Part shown: one piece after another, positions 36,674-47,700 of the stretch
How positions within the stretch are numbered: the first letter of the stretch is position 1
How the letters are laid out: every line of letters begins with the position of its first letter
NCBI RefSeq assembly: GCF_021155775.2
Contig: NC_060235.2
Location: 5,835,521-5,899,520, forward strand
DNA length: 64,000 nucleotides
Source of the DNA: Neodiprion pinetum
Lineage: Eukaryota > Arthropoda > Insecta > Hymenoptera > Diprionidae
Direction of reading: 5' to 3'
The notes under the pieces: generated by a model
Seen by the model: only the letters and a program-made list of their open reading frames with translations
Told to the model about the DNA's origin: nothing
The model's database searches: none
Program-made: the position numbers and the translations under genes

Positions 36674-39600
36674 GTTATCAGCTAAAGCAATAACGGGGAA
36701 GAAGACAGCGATTAGTCTGTATTCAAGTTATAAGGGTTAGAAAATTTTTCAGGGCTCTTTTCTTTTCGCGTATTCCCAAACTGGAAGTAAAAACCATTCG
36801 TACAAGTATCATGTGGATTCTTAAATAGATTATAGTAGTCCGGTATCGTGTCCAATGACATCATCATTTCGTCGTAATTAGCTCGAATGGTTAAGTCACG
36901 CTATCCAAGCATTTCGATTCGAAACATCCGATTGAAAGCCACACGACGAATCTTTCGCAGCGTGATATGGCGATCGGACTAAGCGCGTACTAAGTAATTG
37001 CATTGTTTATGTTACTGATCCACTTCCGGTTCACCGCCAAGATCTCGATTGAATCCAAGACTTATCTGCAGGCATGCGATTTGCGACGATTTACACGATA
37101 CAATTCAACAAATTAAACACGCTGAGAAGACCTTGTAGGTCACAGTTGCGGCTTATAATTTCATCTAGATCACGCAACGCCTGTATTTTCGGTTTAACTG
37201 CTCTAGTCAGGTTATATACTGAAACTGATCGAAGCGGAGTTGAAGTTAGAATTTAAATTGTCCAACATCATTATGAGGTACGCAGCTTGCGCACGAGATG
37301 AAATGGAATTACCCGCGTACGCAAGCACTCACGCACGCAGGTTGCACCGTCGTAAATTGCACCTCGAGCCTCACTTGGTCCAGCAAGCGATAACAGCAAA
37401 AGGTGACGGACAAGTATAAGGTGGGTGAGTACAACGAATTGCGAGTGTGTGGTATAACACATCCGATAAGAAACGTTGCATACTACGAAACAATTACGAC
37501 GCCATTCTCCTCCGTTCTAGTCAATGCAGCAGCACGGAGAACCGACATAGATATGGGTATACACTGCAGAATTGATCAAAGTGCGGATTCTTCACAAATG
37601 CTTTCAAGACTGCCATACATTATGGCAGACGTCAAGAGCTTTAATCGAACAGTTCGTAATAACGTGAATTTTAATTTAAAATCAGTTTATTCACTTCTGA
37701 ACGTCTCAAAGAACTTGTCTAGGTGGAAGAAAATAGAGGGGCGTAAATCATTTCGAAATCAAAAATGGTTAGATTAGTTTGATCGAATGATCTGCTAAAC
37801 CACAGGCTTTAGTGCGGTAGAAGCAGAAGAAACGGCAGATGAACCGCAAAGTTCTAGAGTCGAAAAATTTCAACTTACAATTTCGCCTTGCCCAAGGCTC
37901 CCAGGAGCTGATGGACCCTCGGCGCATTGAAAAATCACTGTGATTGCGGATTAGTTAACCGGAAACACGCGTACTTTTTAAAAGTAAGCTGAATCGCGTT
38001 AATTGTTGATTTGAAAGAAAAGTACAAAGCTGGTAGAGAGATCGAGCACAATTATAGAGTTGCCGATATCCCGACTTCCACGGTTTTACCTATCGAAGAC
38101 GAGGTGCGGACCGTGAGCCAGAAGTTGACGCGTTAATTCCCCCACCTATGGATCGGCACCGTACCTGCATATGCGCCAATCCATTCCACCATTGTTCTAC
38201 AAACGGATCTCCCACCTCGCATGCAAAATGTACTTTAATCTGTTATAATACTGATGTAGTAATATATGGCTGTAATCTATCTCACCAAGTGTACCCGGTA
38301 ATGCACCCGTGAATCTTCTCTTTTTAGGCGCTTTGTATACTCAGCCCCTAAGTGACATAATGTCAGCATGATTCTGGTTATAGTTAGGGTTTCGTTCCAA
38401 TTTTTAGTGGAGCAGATCTGACGGATCGTTAATTCGGACTTTCGAATAATGTTTTCGTCTTTTCCTATCTCAGAAATATTGGAATCGATATTACAGCATT
38501 TCTACAATCAGGCAATGCAAGAATCAAGACTCGTATGCACTCGCAGCAGTATCGTACATTTATATAAACACAATACCTGGTCAGTCACGTGATATTGGAC
38601 GGTACTCCATTGTTCCGATCAATTATTCTACCGTGCTCATTGTCTGGAACGGTAAGATGTAACAAACGAAGAAATTATTGCAGAGACCGCGTACAGGCGT
38701 ATGACAGAGAAAGATGAAGATTTTATTGTTGTGTGAACATAAATTACAATCGGAGTCGTAAAATAAACAGCAGTTATTGAATCCAGGTATACTTACAAGG
38801 AATACACGTAAAACATGCGACACTTTGATATAATGGAATACGCTTCGATGTTCGACCTCGTGCAATGTATAACAATAAACGGTTCAAAACCTACCGTCCG
38901 AATCGGTCAATTGAATTAGCCTCTGTGTGAAACTTAATTTGCAATAATTAACCAGCGGCGAGACTTACGGCTAACGTAAACAGCTTTATCGTATGCCGAG
39001 GCAGTGGTGAACTGGGACACATACGTTATTAAACCCATACGCGTAGGGTAAAGTCAGGTTCCCTAGATTCAATAATCTGTTGACATCCTCGACAATAAAC
39101 GAGAATGTATCCGCTCGTTTGTGCGGCCGGTTGGCAGGACATAATTGGGAAAACTCGTGACATGCACCATGCGTGAATCGTCGAAGGATTAGATCGCACA
39201 CTAGGCCACGTCCCATTCGTCCTATTGACAACGCAGCATCATGATCACCCGATTCTCCTATTGCCCATTCACAATCCGCTCCGTACTGTTCAGCCCGGCT
39301 TATGTCTGCCTCACTTACCTACGATTAGGCACTTTTGTTACGTCGAACGATGAATTGGATAATGGGCCGGTGGGTGTCCATTACTATACGTTCCCTTAAG
39401 TGGGTAAACGCAATTTCGTGCTTCGACTTCAGCAGAGGGGGTCACGTGGTCCCTATTTTTTTCATCTCAATCTACCGGACCGACATGGCCCGAAGTTTCT
39501 TCCTAGATTCCACACTCGCAGTCTCTGGGGAACAGTTGTTCACCACGAGTGTTTTTCGTCAGGGCAGTTCGAGTTTAATTATCCTCCACCCGCTGCTGGC

Positions 39601-40207
39601 TCAAGGTAATTAGACACGGTTACTCTTCCGAGGGAAGCCTTTTTCACTTTTCTGGGATAAGCGATCATTGTAGATGAATAATCGATCAATTTCACTAATT
39701 AAAATTAAGTGTAATCTATCTAGTTAAGGAAAGTTGATCCGAGTACCATGAAACTATTCGTGTTCCGGGTTGTGATAAAAATATCTTGGAAATGTCTCAC
39801 TCGTGCATATTTATAGTCATCGGTATTTCGAATTAACGTCATGTGATGTAAGTAGGTTTAATCTCCCACCCACGTTCGTTGTGTGTTATAATAAAATACC
39901 TGGAGGATGAGTCACAGTAGGCAAATATTCACTTGTGTTATTAGTACTTGGATGTGTAATGAGAGAGTACGATAGCAGAGTTTGGGAAAAGATTAATCAT
40001 TCTATTCATTGCATACTAAAACGATTCAGTACAATTTCTTTCGAAATATTTTGCTTCCACCCCAAACAAATACGGACTACAATGCCACAAGAGAAATTGT
40101 AATTTTTTATAAGTTTTCGGATGAGACTAAAGCTGAGCTCTTCCATAATCATACAGATTGAAACTCGAACTTCTTTATAAAATCATGAAATGGAGATCCG
40201 TTTGGAT
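36674..40207. other. Intergenic region between membrane M1 gene and adhesion GPCR
   Basis: It contains the upstream region of the minus-strand M1 gene and the 3'UTR of the GPCR. Open frames of 60-124 codons here lack splice support and recognisable motifs. I see no RNA gene or clear repeat. Confidence 0.5.
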
Positions 40208-43200
40208 TTAATAACGTTGACTGTACTCACTGATTGCGCTACTAGGTGAAGAGTTTGGGCTGATTGTACCAGATGCTTTTCCAGTCAGTTTAATAAGCGA
40301 ATACCATAGTTGTCTCGTGTCCGGATCGCAAATAATAAAAAACGTGAACAAAACGAAACCTTGTAAAGTAGCGGTGATACAAAATAGGTAACTGAATAGT
40401 AAACCACCCCCGATTTTCGCGAACAGACCGAATACCCAGGTGATTCCCAGTAGAAAGAACAGCATGATTCCGAGTCTAAGTTGCGCGATGACGAGGGTCT
40501 TATCGGCATGGAAGTTGGGTCTTTTATTCTGAGCCCCTAGGATGCTGTGAATTACACGAACGAACAGAAACGCGTTCAGAGAAATAACGATAATCACCGG
40601 TCCGAGGAGGCCAACGTACTGTGCGATTCCTGATACGTAGCAATAAGTCACCTTGGAATCGGTTCCCGGCATGTAGGCGTAAGGATCGATCCCAGCAACG
40701 ATGGAAACTATTATCATAGGAACTCCCCAGGCGAATGCGGCTGCCTTGAGTAAAAATCTTGGTGGTCGCGTAGCGCCGAGAACCGTGACGTATCTCTTGA
40801 ATTGGAGCCAGGCGGTCACCAGCATCCACGAAAATTCGGCAAGCACGGCGTAGTGAAGAAGTGCGCCAGTGACGATGCAGGGAATCGGGTAATTCACGGA
40901 ATCCACGATCGGCAATATGCCGATTACAAACTTCTCCAGTCCCAAAGCCAAGGCCAGTTGGATCAGGACTTTGCTGCCGGGCTTCTTTCGCCAAGTCTTA
41001 AAGACGGTTGCTGTTATCAGGATGCCGCATACACCGACCATGGACAGGACGCAGCCAATCACCGTTATCACCTCGAGGGCCTGCCCGTGCTGGATGGAAA
41101 CTGGGTCCCCAACTTCCTCTGGACCCGGAAAGTGGCCCAAAACTAGCTGCGCAAAGTGCGTCAAGTGAGAACAAAGACAGACGTTCAACTCACCGGAAAG
41201 ATCTCGTGTTCTTCCGGAGTTCTGGCACCCATCTTCAGACCAAGCGCTGAAAGAAGCTACGGTAGAAATACTGACATAATCGAAGTCCCAGAAAGCGCAT
41301 GTCTTCGTTTGTTGCGAGGCTCCCTTCAACGGTTTGAATAGAAGCGGTATCGGAAACGGAAGATTCGCGCCGTAGCCGGGCACCGACATGCTGATCACTC
41401 GACTGCTAACCTCGTTGGGATTTTGAGCTCTCAAACCACTGTCGAATACTGTGTCATCGTAGAAAAGAGTAGTCACAACCCTCAGAGGATCGTTTACGGT
41501 AGAATTTTCCATGCTCGAGTTGAAATTCGTGTAGTTTGGCTTCATTAGAAGGTCGAGCAGATTCCTTGGTAGCCAGGTCGCCACCTCAACGTCACCCAGT
41601 TCAGCGACGTTTTCTATACTATGGTCAGGACCCAGAGGCACGAGGTTGAATTCAAAGAAAGAGCTGGACACCACGGTGGAATTCGTGGAGTTTTTGATCA
41701 GTGCCAGGCCAGTGACGTTCGTGACATTAGGGTCTGATATGTAGATGATCAGATTCGACCTAACGATGCTGATCAATCCGTCATCTTCAGCTAGATATTC
41801 CGTGCTGATCGTCGTTGAGGCGAAGTCTAGCAGCCTTCCAAGAGAGTCCAGGAGTATATTAGTGGAATTCAGAATCACGGACTGTCTGAGCACAGTTTTA
41901 TCTGTTCTCATCACCTTGTCCAGTATAATCGAGATGCGGGATATGTCTTCCAGCGTGACTTCCGTTGAAACGTGAGTCGCCGCCTCGTGTTCGATTATTT
42001 TTGAGAGGAAATAAATATCGGCGGTCGAGAACTGCTCGACATTCTCAACTAGCCTCAAAACTTCATCCCCTGATTCACGGTCGTATGCCTGAACGTTCCT
42101 GCTGATTTCGTAAAACCTCCTCGTTAACGGTGAAATGTCACTCGCGCATTCGCCGGATGGCTCGGACCATGCGCCCCCTTGCATGTAGCTTCCCTCGCAA
42201 ACTCGGTGCACTGGAAGTCCCTTCGAGTCCAAGCAAATTTCTTCTGAAACAGCGGTAACCCCGACATGTGTATAAGGCCACACCAAGTGACTCTCACCTT
42301 TGCCAGTGACCGACCTCAGGCAACCGTCGCAGTTGCGTAAAAAAATGAACTTGTACGTTCGCGGGTTCATGGCAGCTAGTAGCTGAAACAATCGCTTCGA
42401 CCTCATAAACGCGTTCGCGCTAACCTCTGCAGCAAAATTTTCATTGTCAAAGTATTTCGTGGTTACGTGACATAAAACACTTACGTTACCGTCCGGGGTA
42501 ATTTTGAGGATTCGCATCAACCTAATATCCTCTACCAACTGTTCAGACGTCGTTTCCTCGATGTCGGTAGCAAGTTTTTTATACATATCGTAGAACGTCG
42601 GGTCGCATTTTTCGATGCTTTCACAAGCACCGATGACCTCAAGCCCCAGCGCGAACGTGTTCCCCTTTAGATCGTCGTAAGCAATCACAGGTTTCGTGGA
42701 CAATAATTCTCCACCGACCGTGTGAGCCTCACAAATGTAAGAGCCAGGGCCTCTATCACTGATTTTCAGTCGATAAACCGTCTTGTGGATATCTACGTTG
42801 AGGTCAACGCGATCCTCGAAGTCGATGCCTGGCTCAATGTCTTTAGACGTCCATCGCTGATCCGAGATCCTCTTCAGTTTAACGTTCCGAATCAAGTCTC
42901 CATTCGCATCGGTAAAACATCGAATTCCGGGATCGGACGATGACAACTTCCACAGAGCTTCTTCGCCATGAACACTAAGGCGAAGCTGTTTATCGTTTTG
43001 GTAAAACTTCAAACTAATGCTGGGAGCAGGATGAATCGGTACGTCAATTTGGCAGAATATGCAACGTAGTTTAATGCTGGTATTCAAATTTCTGGATTCA
43101 CCGTTCACAGCCATTGCCACGGTGTTGCTGGTGTATCTGCCGTCACCTCCTATCCAGCAAAACTCCGTCTCCTTCAAATCCCGCTTCCTCGCCACTCCAG

Positions 43201-43966
43201 AAAATAGTTGTTCGATAAACGGATTGTCTATTTGCGCGGTCGTGCAGCTGTTCATAGCCCCTCGCCAGTCGATTCTCTCCTCGCTCTTCATCAGATTGAA
43301 GCACCGCTCATCCCCCGGAATTGGTGAGGCAATGTACTTCGGGGGACAGGCACCTTGCACGAAATAATCCTTCTCCACGATACACAGGTAGGGATGAGTG
43401 GCGGTGCAACTCTCAGACCTCACGTTGAAACCATTCGATAAATCGAGCACCAGACACCCTTTGCTTCTATCTCCATAAGTCACCTTGAATGCCTCCGACA
43501 TGTGGAAACGCGAACTCCAGAGTGGACCCGGGACGATCCAAAGCAGAGGACCAAAATTGTTCAATCTTTTAACGGGAAGCCACGTGGTGTGCAACCCGCG
43601 TTCTTTGAGGTGTTCAAAAATTGCGATTAACAAGTCGGTTTCCACGTCGTCGAAGATCTTGGGGGAAAACCTACAGGTGTTGGCCCACATTTCCCTGGAA
43701 ACCATTATGCAAACGTGATCTTCCTTGCCACTGACTACTGTATATCCTGGAGGGCAGTAAAGTTTCGATTTTCTCGGGGAAACGTAAGAGCAGTTTGGCG
43801 CCACCCGGGGAAGCCATGTGTCTGAGCACTCTCTCTTGATGAGACGATAATCTTCCGAAAGACACAATGGATCGGAGTAAACCGACGTGTGGGAAAACGT
43901 CTTCGGCCAACTAACTCGGCCAACATTTCCTTGGACGCTGTCGACTGTGGATAGTTCCTCAGAGCA
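40208..43966 (-). CDS. Adhesion G-protein-coupled receptor, lectin-like/Ig/GAIN/7TM (5' end unresolved)
   Basis: One long exon encodes about 1250 residues; a splice acceptor (CTACTATTTAG) opens it at 43966 and TAA is at 40208. In order: two C-type-lectin-like modules (CTATHPYLCIVEK closes the first; ACPPKYIA..CFNLM..W opens the second), an Ig-like domain (YRLKISDRGPGSYICEA), a long GAIN-type region, a GPS (CAFWDFD...CLCSHLTHFAQLVLG, with the HL|T autoproteolysis site about 900 residues in), and seven transmembrane helices starting at VITVIGCVLSMVGVCGI. The tail is short (SAISEYSQRY). The family couples extracellular adhesion to G proteins through a tethered agonist after GPS cleavage. The start codon must lie upstream. 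A donor at 44099 closes an in-frame hydrophobic, signal-peptide-like stretch without Met, so at least one more exon is needed. It is not latrophilin or flamingo; the ligand is unknown. Confidence 0.93.
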   Translation of the reverse strand, partial: CSEELSTVDSVQGNVGRVSWPKTFSHTSVYSDPLCLSEDYRLIKRECSDTWLPRVAPNCSYVSPRKSKLYCPPGYTVVSGKEDHVCIMVSREMWANTCRFSPKIFDDVETDLLIAIFEHLKERGLHTTWLPVKRLNNFGPLLWIVPGPLWSSRFHMSEAFKVTYGDRSKGCLVLDLSNGFNVRSESCTATHPYLCIVEKDYFVQGACPPKYIASPIPGDERCFNLMKSEERIDWRGAMNSCTTAQIDNPFIEQLFSGVARKRDLKETEFCWIGGDGRYTSNTVAMAVNGESRNLNTSIKLRCIFCQIDVPIHPAPSISLKFYQNDKQLRLSVHGEEALWKLSSSDPGIRCFTDANGDLIRNVKLKRISDQRWTSKDIEPGIDFEDRVDLNVDIHKTVYRLKISDRGPGSYICEAHTVGGELLSTKPVIAYDDLKGNTFALGLEVIGACESIEKCDPTFYDMYKKLATDIEETTSEQLVEDIRLMRILKITPDGNVSVLCHVTTKYFDNENFAAEVSANAFMRSKRLFQLLAAMNPRTYKFIFLRNCDGCLRSVTGKGESHLVWPYTHVGVTAVSEEICLDSKGLPVHRVCEGSYMQGGAWSEPSGECASDISPLTRRFYEISRNVQAYDRESGDEVLRLVENVEQFSTADIYFLSKIIEHEAATHVSTEVTLEDISRISIILDKVMRTDKTVLRQSVILNSTNILLDSLGRLLDFASTTISTEYLAEDDGLISIVRSNLIIYISDPNVTNVTGLALIKNSTNSTVVSSSFFEFNLVPLGPDHSIENVAELGDVEVATWLPRNLLDLLMKPNYTNFNSSMENSTVNDPLRVVTTLFYDDTVFDSGLRAQNPNEVSSRVISMSVPGYGANLPFPIPLLFKPLKGASQQTKTCAFWDFDYVSISTVASFSAWSEDGCQNSGRTRDLSGELNVCLCSHLTHFAQLVLGHFPGPEEVGDPVSIQHGQALEVITVIGCVLSMVGVCGILITATVFKTWRKKPGSKVLIQLALALGLEKFVIGILPIVDSVNYPIPCIVTGALLHYAVLAEFSWMLVTAWLQFKRYVTVLGATRPPRFLLKAAAFAWGVPMIIVSIVAGIDPYAYMPGTDSKVTYCYVSGIAQYVGLLGPVIIVISLNAFLFVRVIHSILGAQNKRPNFHADKTLVIAQLRLGIMLFFLLGITWVFGLFAKIGGGLLFSYLFCITATLQGFVLFTFFIICDPDTRQLWYSLIKLTGKASGTISPNSSPSSAISEYSQRY

Positions 43967-44785
43967 CTAAATAGTAGAAAGATACATGTGCATATCATAG
44001 TTAATGGGCGGTTGGAGTAACCGAAGCGTTATTAACTATTGGGTCTTTTATAATCAGAATGGCAATGGATCATTTACCATTAAATTGATCGGGCTCACCT
44101 GATTGCGCGTTAATAAAACGCCATCGACTCGCCACGTCAAGAAGCCGACGACCAGAAATTCTGTGAACAAGATAAACAACTTGAAACGGGGTCCACGAGT
44201 TTATAGTGACTTTAGAAAGTTGCAAAGCGTAATTTCTCGAATTTTTTAGATACAACTTGACGTGCTTGCTTGCATATCATTTTCTGTGCTGTATGTTTAA
44301 TCATGATTGTAACCACAGATACGAAAGTAACTGTTCAAGAGATAACACGAGCTGAAGGGCTGTCCGTACCACCGGGGAAAGTTAAAATGTTAATAAAGTT
44401 TGAAGCGCGGCAATCACTACCAGTTTATAAAGTAATAAAAGTTCCACTTATACCTCTTAACATTCCTAACAGGTTTGAAGCTGTCGGGCGACTGATGCGA
44501 ACTGACTTTCGGATGGGCGCTTCCTGCGTCTTATCTAATGAGCATCTTCGTTATAAGCTATTTGCAAATAATTATTGTGTATCTTACACGGAGAGCAATG
44601 GTCTATTCGATACGCACTGGTTGTCGTAAACGGGTGATAAAAATTCGTTGACAACACGTTGTACTTTGATATAGCTATACCTGTATCACGAAATTGCATA
44701 ATCTACTTCCTACAGCAGTAGAAGGATCAAAAACAAATGGTAAATGTCTTATGTTGCGTTTCAGAAAAATTAACGACAACCTACC

Positions 44786-47700
44786 ATGGGGCGAACCACC
44801 GTTTTTTTGACGGTACTAGCTGCCGTCTTATTTTTGGGATCCGTCGCAGCTTACCCAAAACAGGTACCGGATAATTGTTCGAATTTAAACACCCACAATA
44901 ATACATTGAACTTCCTGTAAACATGATTCAATTGGTATTTCATTTCAACTTTTGATTTATCAGAGTGCTAGACAGAAGCGTAGCGTCGATCTCAATGAAG
45001 TCTATTCGATGATCGGCTCGTATCGACTCCCAAAAGAAATTCATCCGACCAGTTATCGCCTCGAGCTACAACCTTTCATTAAGGAAGGCAAGTTCAAGGG
45101 CCGTGTAAAGATCCACATCGTCCCAACCGACAAGACTGATAGAATCACATTAAATGTTCATCCGGACCTACAAATTTCTCACTCGGATGTCAGGGTCACT
45201 CAACTGGATTCTTCTCCAACGTTGGTAGCACGCATTTATAATCCACGAACGAAGTTGAAAGTCGTTTCGTAATTGAACATTCTTACCTGACGATACAAAA
45301 CTTATTCTAGAAAGGAAGCACGGCCATCCGGGATGTTGACCGTCAATGTGGCCAGGACTGAACGCCACACAAAGAGACCGTGGTACATCATTCACCTGGA
45401 ACAAATACTAGACGTACAGGATCTCTATGAGGTCGACATCACATTCTCGGGAAATATTACCACAAATGCTACTCAAGGATTCTTCAGGAATCAGTACAAG
45501 GATACCAGCGGCCAAGAGCAGTAAGTGGACAGATTAAACTAGAATTCAGGAAAGCGACCGTCCAAAAGTGTTGAGTGTAACATTAAAAATATGTAATATT
45601 TGATTGAATTACCGTTACTTTGCAGTTTCTTCGTTGCTACTTATCTACGACCAAATCATGCACAAAGGATGTTTCCGTGCTTTGACGAACCAGCTTACAA
45701 AGCCACCTTTAATCTCAGTGTAACTCGGCCAAGAAATTACACGGCTCGCTCCAATACCCCGGTAGAAAAGACCGAAGATGTGTAAGTATTCGATAGGAAT
45801 AAATCCAGCTTGGTAATAATGAATATTCATTTAATATCTGGCAGCTCCGTTCAAAACTCACAATTACTGATTCTATTTCATTTCATTCTAAGGTCGGGAG
45901 AACCGGACATTGTGTGGGATCACTTCGCACAGACGCCTCAAATATCATCGCATCAACTGGCACTCGTTATTTCTGATTTTGAAAGTATAAGCCCGACAAC
46001 AAAGGTAAATGAAATGAACGGAAAGAGCCTAGACATCAGGATCTGGAGTCGGAAGGAGTATTTGGAGACCCTGAAAGCGGTCCCAGACAAAGTTGTCAAG
46101 ATCATCAATTACCTACAAGACTTCTTTAACTCTTCAATCCTGGTTCCCAAGCTGGACATTATGGCTATTCCAATGTATTCAGCGTCCCAGGCATCAGACA
46201 ACTGGGGCCTCATATTCTTAAAGTGAGTTTTAATTTGATTGCGTCAATTTTAGATCAGGCACTTGATCGGTACCTCACACATTTCCGCAGGGAGAGTGAA
46301 CTGAGCAGCACTGGAGTCTGGTCTACGGCATACCAAATAGCCTATCAATGGATTGGACAGTTTGCAACGCCGTTTTGGTGGAGTGATTCCCTAGTGAATG
46401 AAGCCCTCAATTCGTATTTGGCGTCAATGACTACGCTCGAGGTATATATTTGCATGTACTATTGCAATAATTCAGGCGTTACGACTATCAACATTTGTCC
46501 CCCTGAACACTAATGGAATATCAATTGCTATGCAATTTCAGATATACCCCGATGAACTGGAGGGAAAGTGGCCTACAACCGCTCTCTACTCTCTTTACTA
46601 TGAGTTCGGTAAACGGTTCCCGTTCTCCAGAATCAATGGAATCAGACAAGACGCCACTGCTGCCAAAAGTATGCCGTATTTTTTTCTTCTTAAATTGAAT
46701 TTGACACAAGGTTACTTGGTGGATTAAAACGAATGAAATTAAAGCATTGGCGTACATTAGGCGACCGCTGTATAAAACAATAGAGTAAATAGGCAATAGA
46801 AGCTATCAAGATTTAGCGTGCATGAAAATCTCGACGTGGGTTTGTGTTGGTCTGTGTTATCTTAAATTTTATCGTTTGCGCTGACGGCAAATAGTTACGT
46901 AGAGAGACTAACTATTCTTATGCCGCTGCATGCACACGTAATGCACAATACAATCCGCAAGCATTACAATCACACTGTTAGGCAGAGACTGAACCATTGT
47001 TTCTTCTTTATTGCAGCTGCGTTGGTATTCCGAATGTTCAACTACACTCTTGGAAACGACTTGATGCAACGAAGTCTTCGGAGATTTATCCACAATCAGT
47101 GGCGAGAGTAGTAATGCCTTCTCTACTTAGTCGGGAGTCAAATCGCCTTTGTTCTATTGGAATAACTAATTCAAAATTGGTATTCTGAGCGGGTGTAATA
47201 ATTTAAATTCGTCTCCAACCATTAAATAACAGTGTGTGACCGTCCATATTTAAACACTAGTACTGGTCGCAGGCTGTCTTAAGAGTATGAGAAACATCAG
47301 CCAAGGTATTACTTAACTTGCATCTCACTTTTACCTTCAACGTTAATTGGTGTGTTGGTATGAGTAGCTTGAGCATTAAGTGCGGTGATAATTGTTTTTT
47401 CCACGCGTCGTCTTGGAGATAGAGCTTCGTATGGTATTGAGAGAATCCTTCATGAGGTATCAAGCGAATACAAATCAAACTTTGATCAATTGACTCCCGA
47501 CTATAATCTTTCATCAAGGTTTACTAGACGATGATTAAATACATTGAGGTTTAATATGACACAGAAAGTCGAGGACCTTTTTCGCGGATGATATTTACAC
47601 CTGCTTGAACGACGTGGCCAACGAGTCGCAAAAACTGATTCCCGGTCTAACTTTGAACAACATTGCTGCCTCCTGGATCAACCGGGACAGATTGCCTCTC

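Noticed and set aside
43735..43998. Signal-peptide-like frame (MICTCIFLLFSALRNYP) at the 5' end of the GPCR
   Set aside because: It is out of frame with the receptor exon and overlaps a good splice acceptor. The in-frame mature sequence begins CSEELSTVDS after that acceptor.
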